Assembly (NCBI GenBank): GCA_018982785.1
Contig: JAHHEN010000007.1
Span: 1 to 64,000, forward strand
Reading direction: 5' to 3'
Length of the DNA stretch: 64,000 nt
From: Enterococcus innesii
GTDB lineage: Bacteria > Bacillota > Bacilli > Lactobacillales > Enterococcaceae
The notes beneath the pieces are model-generated. The model saw only the letters and a program-made list of their open reading frames with translations. It was not told where the DNA came from and did no database searches. Shown piece by piece: positions 12,831 through 22,579 of the stretch (within the stretch, counting starts at the first letter, position 1; every line of letters begins with the position of its first letter). A program made the position numbers and the translations under genes.

Positions 12831-14446
12831 GTTTTTCACCTCTTCTTAATAGTTTCTTTCCAAATGGGACTAACAGCCATTCGCGAATCGTTAACAATTT
12901 GATTTTGATCGCTGCCCCGATAAAGGCTGCGCCTCCCAGACCGACACCGCCTAGGCAAAAAAGCAGTGCCTGTAGTCGATGGGTCAAAGGACCGTTCAAT
13001 AAGATCGCAACGAAGCTATAATATAAGAATAGCACGCTTGCCATGATCCCTAAACAAATAAATAGTTTTTTTCCATAATTTCCTTCATGCCAAAAGTGAT
13101 TGATGCTGCTTTTTGCTCGACGCTGTTCGGAAACCACAAAACAGCATAAGGTCGCGCCTAACCCCAACAGCGTACTGACACTCGCTCCTGCAGTCCCATA
13201 AGAAGCAGTCAGCGGCCACATCGATAGACATTTGATCAAAAGACCGATCCCCGCAGCCAGCAAGCCGAAGGTATAGGTATTGCGACTTTGTTGAATGCTT
13301 TGATAGGCTTGGATCGTCGCCATCAGAGCGATGGAAAAGACAAACAATACCAGCGCCACATTGCCAGAACCGTCTTTGAATAAGGCAAAGTTAATATAAG
13401 GCAGCAAAATCGCTAAGCCCACGGCGGAAGCCGAAGCAATCCCGATCGTTAGGCGTAAATACATTTTTGCCGACTTTTCAAACAGCTGCTGATTTTTTAC
13501 CGTCAAATACTTGGTCAACGTTGGCAAAAACGTCGAGCTTAACGCCATCGCCACCACAAGACCTAGTTGGACGAGGGGTTGTCCCCGATCATAGATCCCT
13601 TTCGAAATCCGGGCTGCTTGTGCCGTCAACCCACCTGCTTCCAGTGCATTGGTCAATAAAAACGAATCCGCTAACTGGAACAAGATCAAATAGCCGCTAT
13701 AAATCGTTAACAGACCGCCTTCTAAGAAGAAGCGTTTCTTCAACGAGGCGGATAAAACAGCGGGGTTTTCTCCTGTACGGGTGACTGGTTTATGCCATAA
13801 CGATAGGCGTTTACCGTTGATTTGTCGGCTATAATAACTTAAAATCCACCACGCCGCAAGCCCCCGACTAAGGCACCCATCATGGCGACAGTCCCTGTTT
13901 GATAAACCGTCCAACCCAATTGCTGGAAAGCTGCCGCAGCACCTAAAATCACCCCGACTCTAAGGAGCTGCTCTACGACTTGGGAAACTGCGGTTGGCAC
14001 CATTTGTAAATTCCTTGAAACATTCCTCGATAAAAGGTCAAAGGCGGGACAAACAAGAAGGTAAAGGAAACGACTCGAATCAAGCCTGACAGTTGGTCGT
14101 CCCCCATCACTTGCGCGATTGGACCGGCAAATAAAAAGGTCATAGCCCATAAGCCGATCGCCGACCAAAGCACATAAGGCGTCAAAGCTTGCAGCCGTTC
14201 CTTGCTTTTCAAAGGATCGGGTTCTTCAGCGACAACGCGGGAAATAAACTGTGGCAAACCTGACAACGCCAAAGTCATTGCCAATCCATAAATCGGATAG
14301 ACTTGTTGATACACATAAAACCCTTCGTCCCCTACCAGGTTCTGAAAAGGGACCCGATAAACGGCACTTAAGATTTTTGCGATAAAGGAAGCGATCGTTA
14401 AAATAAACGCCCCTTCCATCGTACGCTTCAATTGTGATTTCGGCAT
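12817..14446 (-). pseudogene. polysaccharide/lipid flippase of the MurJ-SpoVB (MATE-like) superfamily, two frame breaks
   Basis: Multi-pass membrane protein related to SpoVB/YabM-type flippases. The N-terminal frame (MPKSQLKRTMEGAFILTIAS) runs to about 14012. There a missing base (plus-strand TT at 14011-14012, expected TTT) shifts FYRGMFQGNLQMVPTAVSQ out of frame. A middle frame runs to about 13857, where a missing C (plus strand) breaks GALVGGLAAWWILSYYSRQ. The rest continues to 12817. Restoring both gives 543 residues with about 12-14 transmembrane segments, the family size. The gene lies between mfd and rqcP as in other Firmicutes. It could be a real pseudogene, but the shared error pattern makes base-call loss more likely. 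Start ATG follows AAGGAACCAGAGGG. Confidence 0.88.
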
Positions 14447-14461
14447 CCCTCTGGTTCCTTT

Positions 14462-17400
14462 CTAGCCTTGACTGGCGTATTTTTGTTCCCGTAATGCTTT
14501 GACAAAATCTTGGATTTCTAATAGCCAGGTGCTTTCTTTCATCACTGGCGGAATCTGTAATTTGATGGTCATTTGCTCATGATCGACACCCATCGTGGCT
14601 TTTAATTTAGTGGCTTTTAATGCCTCAAACAGCTGCTCCACCGAATAATTTTTCGTGCCGACTTTACTCAAAGTAAACGACACCGTCTGTTGCTGCTTGC
14701 GGATAGTTTCTAACAAGGCACGATCCCCGTTCATTTTGATCTCGCCCACCGTTAAGAGGTGCGCCACTTCAACAGGGTATTCTCCAAAACGGTCTAACAA
14801 ATCATCTTGAAGTTCATCGACTGCTTCTTGTGATTCCAGCTCACGAATTCGTTTGTAGATCTCGATTTTTTGCCGTTCATCTTCAATATACGAAGTCGGC
14901 AAGTAGGCATCGATCCCCAGATCAATCTCAACGGTCGTTTTCTCTGTTTGGGTATTTTTCCCTTGCTTACGGGTAACTGCTTCCGACAGCATTTGCGAGT
15001 ACATATCAAATCCGACTTCATCGATAAAGCCGTGCTGTTGCGCCCCCAATAGATTTCCCGCTCCCCGAATTGAAAGATCGCGCATCGCGATTTTGAATCC
15101 TGAACCTAACTCCGTAAAGTCCTTAATGGCTTGTAGTCGTTTTTCACTGACTTCGTTCAACACTTTTTGCTGTTCATACATGAAATACGCATAGGCGACT
15201 CGATTGCTCCGTCCGACACGGCCGCGCAACTGATACAACGTCGAAAGCCCCATGTAATCGGCATTTTCTACAAACAACGTATTGGCATTGGGAATATCCA
15301 CACCGGTTTCAATGATCGTTGTTGTCACCAACACATCGTATTGGCCTTCAATAAAGTCAAACAACGTATTTTCCAATTGGATCTCGGTCATTTGCCCGTG
15401 AGCATAAGCGATTCGTGCGTCTGGCACTAACGCCTGCAGTTCTTCGACTTTTCGCTCGATCGTATCGACACGATTATAGAGATAAAACACTTGCCCTCCC
15501 CGGGCCATCTCCCGTTGGATCGCTTCTCGCACCGCTCCTGGATTCATCTCCATCACATAGGTTTGGATCGGGTAACGATTTTCCGGTGGTGTTTCGATCA
15601 CAGATAAATCCCGCACACCCAGCATCGACATATGCAATGTTCGTGGGATCGGCGTTGCCGTCAACGTCAACACATCGACTTGCGAACGTAGTTGTTTCAA
15701 GCGCTCTTTGTGTTTTACCCCAAAACGTTGTTCTTCATCGATCACCAACAAGCCCAAATCGGCAAACTCAACATCTTTTGACAATAATCGGTGGGTCCCC
15801 ACCAAAATATCGACTTGCCCTTTGCGCACTTGCTCGATCGTTTCATTCTGCTGTTTTTTCGTCCGAAAACGACTCAGCACCCCAACATTGACGGGGAATC
15901 CTTCAAAACGATCGACCATCGTTTCATAGTGCTGCTGCGCCAAGATCGTTGTCGGCACTAAGAAAGCCACTTGTTTGCTTTCTTTGATTGCTTTAAAAGC
16001 AGCCCGCAGCGCCACTTCTGTTTTCCCAAAACCGACATCTCCGACTAACAAGCGGTCCATCGGTTTTTCTTTTTCCATATCCCGCTTGATCTCTGCCGTA
16101 CTGCGCAGCTGATCATCGGTTTCCGAATACGGAAAAGCATCTTCAAATTCTTTTTGATAGGCATCGTCTGGTTGAAAGGCATAACCTTTTTCTGATTCGC
16201 GTTTGGCATACAATAAAATCAAATCATCCGCGATGTCTTCAATTTTAGCCGTCACTTTGCGCTTGGTCTTCGCCCACTCGCTGCCACCTAATTTATTGAT
16301 TTTCGGTGTTTTCGATTCGGAAGCCACATATTTTTGAATCAAATTCAACTGGGTGACTGGAATAAAGAGCTTGTCTTCGTTTTGGTACAAGATCGTCATG
16401 TAATCTTGGTGGACGCCATCGACTTCTAAAGTTTCCATGCCGATGTACTTCCCGATCCCATGATTCGCATGGACGACATAATCGCCGGCTTTTAACTCAT
16501 TGTAGCTTTTGAGACGTTCCGCATTGGTGACATTTTGCCGGCGGGCTCTTTTTTTGTTCATCTTTTGGAAAATTTCTTTTTCCGTAACCACCACTAGCTT
16601 GTCTTGCGGCATTTCAAAGCCGCTTTGCAAACGTTCCACCACGATTTGGGTGCGTCCCGTAAACAGGCGGTCTTGTTGCGTCTGCACCGCATAGATATCA
16701 TGATCTCGCAGATCTTGCTCTAACTTCTTAGCCCGTTCTTGGTCACTGACCAGGAAAATCACCGTCTGCTGCTGCTTCTCCCAGCGATCGATCTCAACTT
16801 TCAAGAGACCCATTTGGCTGAAAAACTGCTGCATCGGCCGGTATTGGAATTGATGGATCGCTTGGAAGCGAATGTTCCCCATTCCTTTTTGGAATAAAGA
16901 AAAGAAGCTGGTCACAAAGGTTTCTTTTTGCAGCAATTGATGGACATCGATCCCGAATTGCTGTTCAGAAAAGACCCGCAGTTCCGCTAATTTTTGGGTA
17001 TGCCACTCCGCTTCTTCCCGTTCGATCTCACGATTGGTCTCCATGATCCGGGCATAATCATCGATCATTAAAAAGGCATCTTCAGAAAAATAATCTAAGA
17101 CACTTGTTTGCTGACGATACAGCAAATCCGTGTAATAACGGGCACTTTCACCAGGAATCCCCGCTTGCCATTGGGAGGCCAATTGGCCGAAATAGTCTTC
17201 TAAAAAGGCACGATCGGTTGCTTCTTTGGTGACTGCCAACCGCTTGTTCAATAATTCTTGCAGCTGCTTTTGCCCCGCCGCTAAATCTTCCGCTGAGAAA
17301 ACCAATTCGGTAGTGGGTAAAATAGCCACTTGTTGCAGCGTTTCCACTGAGCGTTGCGTTTCCACGTTGAAAGAACGCATCGAGTCGATTTCTACATCAA

Positions 17401-17980
17401 ACAACTCGATCCGTACGGGGTATTCGGCATTTAATGGGTATATATCGAGGATGCTTCCACGAATACTGAATTCGCCGGGTTTGCCAATCATTGACTGCCG
17501 TTCGTAACCCATCAAGATCAAGTGTTGCGGCAAACGCTCTAAATCGATCTCATCGCCGATCTGCCATTGGAATTGGTTGGCTAACCAGGTTTTCTTTTCA
17601 GGCAAATACTTTCGCAAAGCCGCCACCGGCAACACATAGATCCCGGTTTTTCCTTGCGAAACAGCATTCAGCGCGGCCACTCGTTCTTCTCGTGCTTCTG
17701 GTGAAGAAAAAGCCATTTCGGCTGACAACACTTCATCCACTGGAAAAACATAGACATCTTCCGTCACATTACGCAGATCTTCGGCTAGTTGATTTGTATA
17801 ATAGAGATTTGGTGTCACCACGATCACTTGCTTTTGAAATGCCTGATACACACCGGTGATCGCTAATGTTTTTGCCGATCCAGCTAGACCGGTCAGTAAT
17901 TGCCGGGGGGCCTGTTCACGTAAACCTGCATGCCAAGCCGCCACTGTCGGCACTTTATTTATTAATTCAATTAAATCCAT
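14462..17980 (-). CDS. mfd: transcription-repair coupling factor Mfd
   Basis: Translocase that removes stalled RNA polymerase and recruits UvrA. Its 1172 residues are full length. An N-terminal UvrB-like module (SAKTLAITGVYQAFQKQVIV) is followed by the polymerase-interacting CarD-like domain (LKAGDYVVHANHGIGKYIGM). The RecG-like helicase has Walker A GDVGFGKTE, the DEEQ box VIDEEQRFGVKH, TATPIPRTL and QLRGRVGRS, and a C-terminal TRCF domain follows. The start ATG has AAGGAGG upstream. It follows pth by 11 bases and probably shares its transcript. Confidence 0.98.
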   Translation of the reverse strand: MDLIELINKVPTVAAWHAGLREQAPRQLLTGLAGSAKTLAITGVYQAFQKQVIVVTPNLYYTNQLAEDLRNVTEDVYVFPVDEVLSAEMAFSSPEAREERVAALNAVSQGKTGIYVLPVAALRKYLPEKKTWLANQFQWQIGDEIDLERLPQHLILMGYERQSMIGKPGEFSIRGSILDIYPLNAEYPVRIELFDVEIDSMRSFNVETQRSVETLQQVAILPTTELVFSAEDLAAGQKQLQELLNKRLAVTKEATDRAFLEDYFGQLASQWQAGIPGESARYYTDLLYRQQTSVLDYFSEDAFLMIDDYARIMETNREIEREEAEWHTQKLAELRVFSEQQFGIDVHQLLQKETFVTSFFSLFQKGMGNIRFQAIHQFQYRPMQQFFSQMGLLKVEIDRWEKQQQTVIFLVSDQERAKKLEQDLRDHDIYAVQTQQDRLFTGRTQIVVERLQSGFEMPQDKLVVVTEKEIFQKMNKKRARRQNVTNAERLKSYNELKAGDYVVHANHGIGKYIGMETLEVDGVHQDYMTILYQNEDKLFIPVTQLNLIQKYVASESKTPKINKLGGSEWAKTKRKVTAKIEDIADDLILLYAKRESEKGYAFQPDDAYQKEFEDAFPYSETDDQLRSTAEIKRDMEKEKPMDRLLVGDVGFGKTEVALRAAFKAIKESKQVAFLVPTTILAQQHYETMVDRFEGFPVNVGVLSRFRTKKQQNETIEQVRKGQVDILVGTHRLLSKDVEFADLGLLVIDEEQRFGVKHKERLKQLRSQVDVLTLTATPIPRTLHMSMLGVRDLSVIETPPENRYPIQTYVMEMNPGAVREAIQREMARGGQVFYLYNRVDTIERKVEELQALVPDARIAYAHGQMTEIQLENTLFDFIEGQYDVLVTTTIIETGVDIPNANTLFVENADYMGLSTLYQLRGRVGRSNRVAYAYFMYEQQKVLNEVSEKRLQAIKDFTELGSGFKIAMRDLSIRGAGNLLGAQQHGFIDEVGFDMYSQMLSEAVTRKQGKNTQTEKTTVEIDLGIDAYLPTSYIEDERQKIEIYKRIRELESQEAVDELQDDLLDRFGEYPVEVAHLLTVGEIKMNGDRALLETIRKQQQTVSFTLSKVGTKNYSVEQLFEALKATKLKATMGVDHEQMTIKLQIPPVMKESTWLLEIQDFVKALREQKYASQG

Positions 17981-17991
17981 CTCGGCCCTCC

Positions 17992-18552
17992 TTAGTTAAA
18001 TCGATTCATTGTGGCAAGAAAGTCGCCGTTGGTCAAGTAATCACTACTTGCCTCGACCGCTTTATCAATACTTTGTAAAACGATCGGCAGATCGTCTTTT
18101 GCAAAAGGACTCAGGACATGATTGACCACGGTTTGTCCCGGACGCGGCCGATCGATCCCGATTTTGATACGGTCAAAGACTGTCGAATCCAAGTGAGCGA
18201 TCAAACTCTTGATCCCATTGTGGCCACCTGCACTGCCTTTTTGGCGCAAGCGGATTTTCCCTAATGCTAAATCAAGGTCATCATAGACCACCACTAATTC
18301 TTCTTGGTAGATGCCAAAATAGGTCATCAACGGACCTACCGCACGACCCGATTCATTCATGAAGGTTTGCGGTTTGACCAAAAGGATTTTTTCACCCTTC
18401 AAGAAAAACTCTGCCACCTCTGCTTCAAAAGCCGACTTTTTAAAGGTTGCTTGGTACTTTTGTGCCAACGCATCCACTACCATAAAGCCAACATTATGTT
18501 TGGTTTTTTCATATTTTTTGCCGGGATTTCCCAAGCCTACAATCATTTTCAT
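17992..18552 (-). CDS. pth: peptidyl-tRNA hydrolase
   Basis: Cleaves peptidyl-tRNA released from ribosomes. The protein has 186 residues. The N-terminal signature is [21 protein letters not shown] with the catalytic His. FMNESG (tRNA-binding Asn), YDDLDL (Asp) and [11 protein letters not shown] are present. Translation starts at ATG 18552 with GGAGCG about ten bases upstream. First gene of the long minus-strand run pth-mfd-flippase-rqcP-divIC. Confidence 0.97.
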   Translation of the reverse strand: MKMIVGLGNPGKKYEKTKHNVGFMVVDALAQKYQATFKKSAFEAEVAEFFLKGEKILLVKPQTFMNESGRAVGPLMTYFGIYQEELVVVYDDLDLALGKIRLRQKGSAGGHNGIKSLIAHLDSTVFDRIKIGIDRPRPGQTVVNHVLSPFAKDDLPIVLQSIDKAVEASSDYLTNGDFLATMNRFN

Positions 18553-18633
18553 TTTTTAGTTACGCTCCATTATTTCTAGTTTCAAGCTGATTCTTCATCT
18601 ATTTTATCGGTTTTCTTGTCCAAACACAAAATA

Positions 18634-18655
18634 CTGGGCACACAAATGCGCCCAG
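18634..18655 (-). other. leader hairpin upstream of pth
   Basis: Stem CTGGGC/GCCCAG with a ten-base loop is followed on the minus strand by TATTTTG and on the plus strand by TTCTTTT. It sits between the likely pth promoter and its start codon, so it may be an attenuator or only a stable leader structure. Confidence 0.35.
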
Positions 18656-18671
18656 TTCTTTTGCTTAGGTA

Positions 18672-18680
18672 ATTATAACA
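18672..18680 (-). promoter_or_regulatory. extended -10 promoter for pth-mfd
   Basis: The minus strand reads TGTTATAAT, a perfect extended -10 (TGnTATAAT). There is no good -35 at 17 bases. It lies about 120 bases before pth. The 18553-18907 region otherwise holds only the hairpin and the ldh promoter. Confidence 0.5.
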
Positions 18681-18907
18681 CGAAATGGACTGTTATGGTG
18701 GCGTCCTCTTGCTCAGTTTTTATCTTTCTTAACGAATCTTAATAAAACGTTGGTATATCTTCTTTTTGACGTAATAACAAAGAAAGCATTTACAACTGAA
18801 ACAGTGATATTTTGTGTAATATTGTTGTGCAAATCACATGACAAATATACTTGAAAATGGTAGGATGATAGCGAGTAAAACAATTATGCGGAAGGAATGA
18901 TACACAG

Positions 18908-19891
18908 ATGACTGCAAAAACGAACAAAAAAGATCACCAAAAGGTAATTCTTGTTGGAGACGGTGCGGTTGGTTCTAGTTACGCGTTTGCGCTGGTGACC
19001 CAAAACATTGCGCAAGAAGTCGGAATCATTGATATAAATACAGCAAAAACAGAAGGCGACGCAATTGATTTGTCCCATGCCTTGGCCTTTACTTCCCCTA
19101 AAAAAATCTATGCCGCTTCTTATGAAGACGCACATGATGCTGATTTAGTTGTTATTACTGCTGGTGCGCCTCAAAAACCAGGCGAAACCCGCTTAGATTT
19201 GGTTCATAAAAACTTAAAAATCAACCGGGAAGTAGTTACCCAAATCGTTGATTCAGGGTTTAACGGAATCTTCTTGGTAGCAGCAAACCCAGTCGATATT
19301 TTGACTTATTCGACTTGGAAATTCTCAGGCTTCCCGAAAGAACGCGTCATCGGTTCAGGTACTTCATTAGATTCTGCCCGTTTCCGTCAAGCATTGGCTG
19401 AATTGGTCGATGTTGATGCCCGTAACGTCCATGCCTATATCTTAGGCGAACACGGGGATTCAGAATTCCCTGTTTGGTCTCATGCCAACGTGGCCGGCCT
19501 ACAAATCTATGAATGGGTCAAAAATAACCCAGACATCGATGAAGAAGCCATGGTCAACATTTTCTTCAGCGTTCGTGATGCAGCCTACACCATCATCGAG
19601 AAAAAAGGTGCGACTTTCTATGGGATCGCAGTAGCTTTAGCACGGATCACTCGTGCGATCTTAGACGATGAAAATGCTGTCTTACCACTATCTGTGTATA
19701 TGAATGGCGAATATGGTTTAAACGACTTGTACATCGGTGCGCCTGCAGTCATCAACGCCCAAGGGATCCAAAAAGTGATTGAGATCCCATTGACGGATGG
19801 GGAAAAAGACCGGATGGCCGCTTCTGCAAAACAATTAAAAGATATTCTTGATGAAGCTTTTGCAAAACTAGATGCAGAAGACAATCAATAA
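18908..19891 (+). CDS. ldh: L-lactate dehydrogenase
   Basis: Reduces pyruvate to L-lactate with NADH, the main fermentation step in enterococci. The protein has 327 residues. The Rossmann motif is [11 protein letters not shown], the substrate and proton-relay residues lie in [13 protein letters not shown] and [11 protein letters not shown], and the helix after it contains [17 protein letters not shown] 18908 has GGAAGG upstream. The probable promoter is TATACT at 18846-18851 with a weak TTGTTG 18 bases before it. Half-sites TTGTG and CACATGACAA nearby (18812-18844) resemble a redox (Rex-like) operator, but the spacing is not canonical. It is transcribed alone, ending at an unusual terminator. 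Confidence 0.97.
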   Translation: MTAKTNKKDHQKVILVGDGAVGSSYAFALVTQNIAQEVGIIDINTAKTEGDAIDLSHALAFTSPKKIYAASYEDAHDADLVVITAGAPQKPGETRLDLVHKNLKINREVVTQIVDSGFNGIFLVAANPVDILTYSTWKFSGFPKERVIGSGTSLDSARFRQALAELVDVDARNVHAYILGEHGDSEFPVWSHANVAGLQIYEWVKNNPDIDEEAMVNIFFSVRDAAYTIIEKKGATFYGIAVALARITRAILDDENAVLPLSVYMNGEYGLNDLYIGAPAVINAQGIQKVIEIPLTDGEKDRMAASAKQLKDILDEAFAKLDAEDNQ

Positions 19892-19924
19892 TTTCTTTCA
19901 CTTCGTTTAGCTAATCAACCATGC

Positions 19925-20006
19925 AACTGAACGAACCTTACAGCTTACTCTTTTTCAGAACAATTTGATCAAGATGACCTGCTGCCGGTTCGTTCAGTTT
20001 TTTTAT
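19925..20006 (+). terminator. ldh terminator with a long loop
   Basis: A perfect 13-base stem, AACTGAACGAACC (19925-19937) with GGTTCGTTCAGTT (19987-19999), is followed by a T run. The loop is 49 bases, far longer than usual. Confidence 0.75.
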
Positions 20007-20105
20007 GCAATGAAATGCTTTTCTACAGCTTAGCTAAAGATAGTTTAAGAATTTTCTATTTTTCATGGAAGTTTCATTTGTCATATTCGCTTTCCTGGGG
20101 GAATA

Positions 20106-20114
20106 TGGTATGAT
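20106..20114 (+). promoter_or_regulatory. extended -10 promoter for the L,D-transpeptidase
   Basis: TGGTATGAT is an extended -10. The sequence 17 bases upstream (TTCGCT) is a poor -35. The start codon follows 47 bases later with AAAGGAGTAG upstream of it. Confidence 0.5.
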
Positions 20115-20160
20115 TTAAGCGTTATTATCTATTATGCCATTAGAAAAAAGGAGTAGTTGA

Positions 20161-21558
20161 ATGACTCGTTCAAACAAACATACTGACGCCAAGAACAATA
20201 CCAAGAAAATCGTTCTGATCGTTGTGGCTGCTTTATTAGTAGTGATCGCTGGCGGCTATACCTACCGAAGTACATATTATGCAAACCGTTTTTTACCAAA
20301 GACTGAAATTGAGGGCATCGATATCAGCAACAAAACCGTTGCTGAGGCCAATGCTCTGCTGCATGACCGCTATTCGCAAGAAGATTTCACCATCAAAGAA
20401 GGCGATAGCGAATGGAAGACAATCAACCTTGCTCAATTTGGTTTACAGACGGATTTCACCGATGAGCTACAATCGTTAAAAGATGAACAGAACCAGTGGA
20501 GTTGGGGAATGGCTTACGTTTCTGCTGCAGAAGAAAAAACACTGGATAATCTCTCGGTAGATCAAGATACGCTAAACAGCGAAACAGACACGATTCAAAA
20601 GGAACTAGAAACTTTAAATGAGGATCGCACCAAGTCTGCCGATGCAACATTGGAAAAAGGCGAAGACGGTTTTTCTATCAAACCAGAAGTTGACGGCGAT
20701 GCCATTGATGTGGACAAAGCAGTGGCTGACTTACAAGAAGCCATCGTCAGCGGCGAAAAGGAACTAAATCTCGGCGATTACATCACAAAACCAAGTGTGA
20801 CCGCTGATGATCCTGATCTAACCAAAGAAATGGATTCGTTGAATAAAATCGCCAAAGTAACCGGCAATTATACGATCAACGGAAACACGTTTCAAATTCC
20901 AAGAGAATCGATCATGGATTGGCTCTCTTACAAAGATGGCAACACCACGATCGACGAAGACAAAGTAAGAAGCTATGTCGCTTCGATCGGTGAGCAATAC
21001 AACACCAGCACCAATTCTTCGACCTTCAAGAGTACCAAACAAGGCGAAGTAACAGTTCCAGCCGGCACCCTCAGCTGGACGATCCAAACCGATGCGGAAA
21101 CAGAAGCATTGATCGAGGCGTTAAAAGCCGGCGAAGACTTCACCCGCACACCGATTGCTCAAGGAAGCACCGATGCAGGCAGCCCGCTGTTTGGCAACAC
21201 CTATATCGAAGTTGATCTAAAAAACCAACACATGTGGTATTACAAAGACGGACAGCTTGTTCTTGAAACAGCCATAATTTCCGGAAAACCAGCCACACCA
21301 ACACCAACTGGCGTCTTCTATGTCTGGAACAAAGAAGAAGATGCAACCTTGACCGGTGAAGATTATGCGTCCCCTGTTGATTACTGGATGCCGATTGATT
21401 GGACCGGTGTCGGAATCCATGATTCTGATTGGCAAACGGAATACGGTGGTGATCTTTGGAAAACCCGCGGCTCTCACGGCTGTATCAATACTCCGCCAGG
21501 CGTCATGAAAGAATTGTACAGCAAAGCCGAAGTCGGGACACCCGTGATCGTGATTTAA
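20161..21558 (+). CDS. L,D-transpeptidase (Ldt(fm)-type)
   Basis: Makes 3-3 crosslinks in peptidoglycan outside the membrane. The protein has 465 residues, close to the E. faecium Ldt(fm) size. It has a short cytosolic end, one transmembrane anchor at residues 17-36 (IVLIVVAALLVVIAGGYTY), two putative peptidoglycan-binding-like repeats at about 45-320, and a C-terminal YkuD catalytic domain. The domain carries HDSDW and the active-site SHGCINTPP, whose Cys is the nucleophile. In E. faecium the relative gives beta-lactam bypass. Whether this one does so is not known from sequence. It stands alone between two terminators. Confidence 0.93.
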   Translation: MTRSNKHTDAKNNTKKIVLIVVAALLVVIAGGYTYRSTYYANRFLPKTEIEGIDISNKTVAEANALLHDRYSQEDFTIKEGDSEWKTINLAQFGLQTDFTDELQSLKDEQNQWSWGMAYVSAAEEKTLDNLSVDQDTLNSETDTIQKELETLNEDRTKSADATLEKGEDGFSIKPEVDGDAIDVDKAVADLQEAIVSGEKELNLGDYITKPSVTADDPDLTKEMDSLNKIAKVTGNYTINGNTFQIPRESIMDWLSYKDGNTTIDEDKVRSYVASIGEQYNTSTNSSTFKSTKQGEVTVPAGTLSWTIQTDAETEALIEALKAGEDFTRTPIAQGSTDAGSPLFGNTYIEVDLKNQHMWYYKDGQLVLETAIISGKPATPTPTGVFYVWNKEEDATLTGEDYASPVDYWMPIDWTGVGIHDSDWQTEYGGDLWKTRGSHGCINTPPGVMKELYSKAEVGTPVIVI

Positions 21559-21593
21559 CCGAAAAAAGAGTCAGACCTTTTTATAGATGAACC

Positions 21594-21628
21594 AAAAGCT
21601 GCAAAAGAAAATTCTTTTGCGGCTTTTT
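21594..21628 (+). terminator. intrinsic terminator after the L,D-transpeptidase
   Basis: Stem AAGCTGCAAAAGA/TCTTTTGCGGCTT with one G-T pair, followed by TTTTT. Confidence 0.85.
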
Positions 21629-21714
21629 TTGTTATTTCCCCCATGTTCCTATTTACAAAGCGTCATTTAATTAATATACTTAATTAACTATATTAATTAA
21701 TAAGGAGAATCATT

Positions 21715-22014
21715 TTGGAAAAAGTCGTCTTCATCGATCGTTCTACTTTGGCTGGAAGTTTGATTAAAATTTTTGCCCGCAACATCCAAATGCTTTCTGA
21801 GGATCAAATCAGCGTGACGGTTCTGACACCGGAACGACTAGCAAGTTATCGTTTTTCGCAAGAAAAAATCGTTTTGGTCGACCCCTTGCTTTCTTTAACA
21901 GATCCAATGATCCAACAAGCTATCCCACCGCGCATCAAACGCCTGTCGTTTCCTGTCAATCATTACAGCGGCATGAATACTGAAGGCATTCTAGAATTGA
22001 TCCAACAAGCATAA
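21715..22014 (+). CDS. small protein with a PTS EIIB-like fold, cysteine absent
   Basis: This 99-residue soluble protein is not firmly recognised. Its plan resembles lactose/cellobiose EIIB: an N-terminal strand and loop (KVVFIDRSTLAGSLIKIF), a central KIVLVDPLLSLTDPMI and a C-terminal PVNHYSGMNTEGILELI. The phosphoryl-accepting cysteine expected in the first loop is missing, since IDRSTLAGS stands where EIIB has VCSAGMSTS. If the resemblance is real, it would be a regulatory or degenerate homologue. The start is TTG 21715, supported by AAGGAGAATCATT. The upstream 21660-21705 stretch is very AT-rich with repeated TTAATTAA blocks. A terminator follows directly. Confidence 0.6.
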   Translation: MEKVVFIDRSTLAGSLIKIFARNIQMLSEDQISVTVLTPERLASYRFSQEKIVLVDPLLSLTDPMIQQAIPPRIKRLSFPVNHYSGMNTEGILELIQQA

Positions 22015-22017
22015 CCT

Positions 22018-22058
22018 AAAAAGGCCGACGGAAACCAATGGTTTCTGCCGGCCTTTTC
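22018..22058. terminator. bidirectional terminator
   Basis: AAAAGGCCG...GGAAACC pairs with GGTTTCTGCCGGCCTTTT. It serves the plus-strand small gene and the minus-strand hxlR gene, which converge here. Confidence 0.85.
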
Positions 22059-22077
22059 TCATGCCACTTGCCCTTTG

Positions 22078-22446
22078 CTAGACCATCGCTTCTTCTTGTT
22101 CTAACAAAGTAACTTGCTCTCCTTTGTCTTGCAGCGCGGCGACGTGCATCGTGCCCCACTGGCAAAGGGTATCCAATAAGCCGCCTAAGGTTTCTCCATA
22201 TTCACTCAAGGAATACTCCACTTTGGGTGGTACTTGATTATAGGACTTGCGGGTAACGATATCAGACTCTTCTAATTCCCGCAATTGCTGCGTCAACATT
22301 TTTTGACTGATGCCAGGAATTTTCCGCCGTAAATCACTAGGACGCAATGCCCCATGGCGTAAATTACAAAGAATGATTGGTTTCCATTTCCCGCCGATGA
22401 CATCCATTGTTGCTTCTACACCGATATTATAAATTTTTTCTTCCAT
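22078..22446 (-). CDS. HxlR-family transcriptional regulator
   Basis: The 122-residue winged-helix DNA-binding protein has the HxlR core: ATMDVIGGKWKPIILCNLR, GALRPSDLRRKIPGISQKM, LTQQLRELEESDIVTRKSYN and VEYSLSEYGETL. The family often senses electrophiles or quinones. It is divergent from an aldo/keto reductase and a VOC protein, which it probably controls. The shared 134-base intergenic region contains the half-sites GGTAACTTTTGTATGTTAGC. The start is ATG 22446 with GAGGTG upstream. Confidence 0.9.
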   Translation of the reverse strand: MEEKIYNIGVEATMDVIGGKWKPIILCNLRHGALRPSDLRRKIPGISQKMLTQQLRELEESDIVTRKSYNQVPPKVEYSLSEYGETLGGLLDTLCQWGTMHVAALQDKGEQVTLLEQEEAMV

Positions 22447-22579
22447 TTTTTTCACCTCATCATGTTTGCTAACATACAAAAGTTACCAAAAGGTGTGTAT
22501 CAAACAAAAAAGTACGTACTATACAACCTTACCTCCTCATTATATGATGATTACAGAAAAAAATAAAGGAGATGTTTTT

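Noticed and set aside
18812-18844. A canonical Rex operator before ldh
   Set aside because: TTGTG and CACA half-sites exist, but the spacing does not match the usual Rex dyad, so it is only mentioned within the ldh entry.
21660-21705. Possible origin or IS scar in the TTAATTAA-rich stretch
   Set aside because: The repeats are short, AT-only and lack terminal inverted repeats or DnaA-box clusters; they may simply be promoter DNA.
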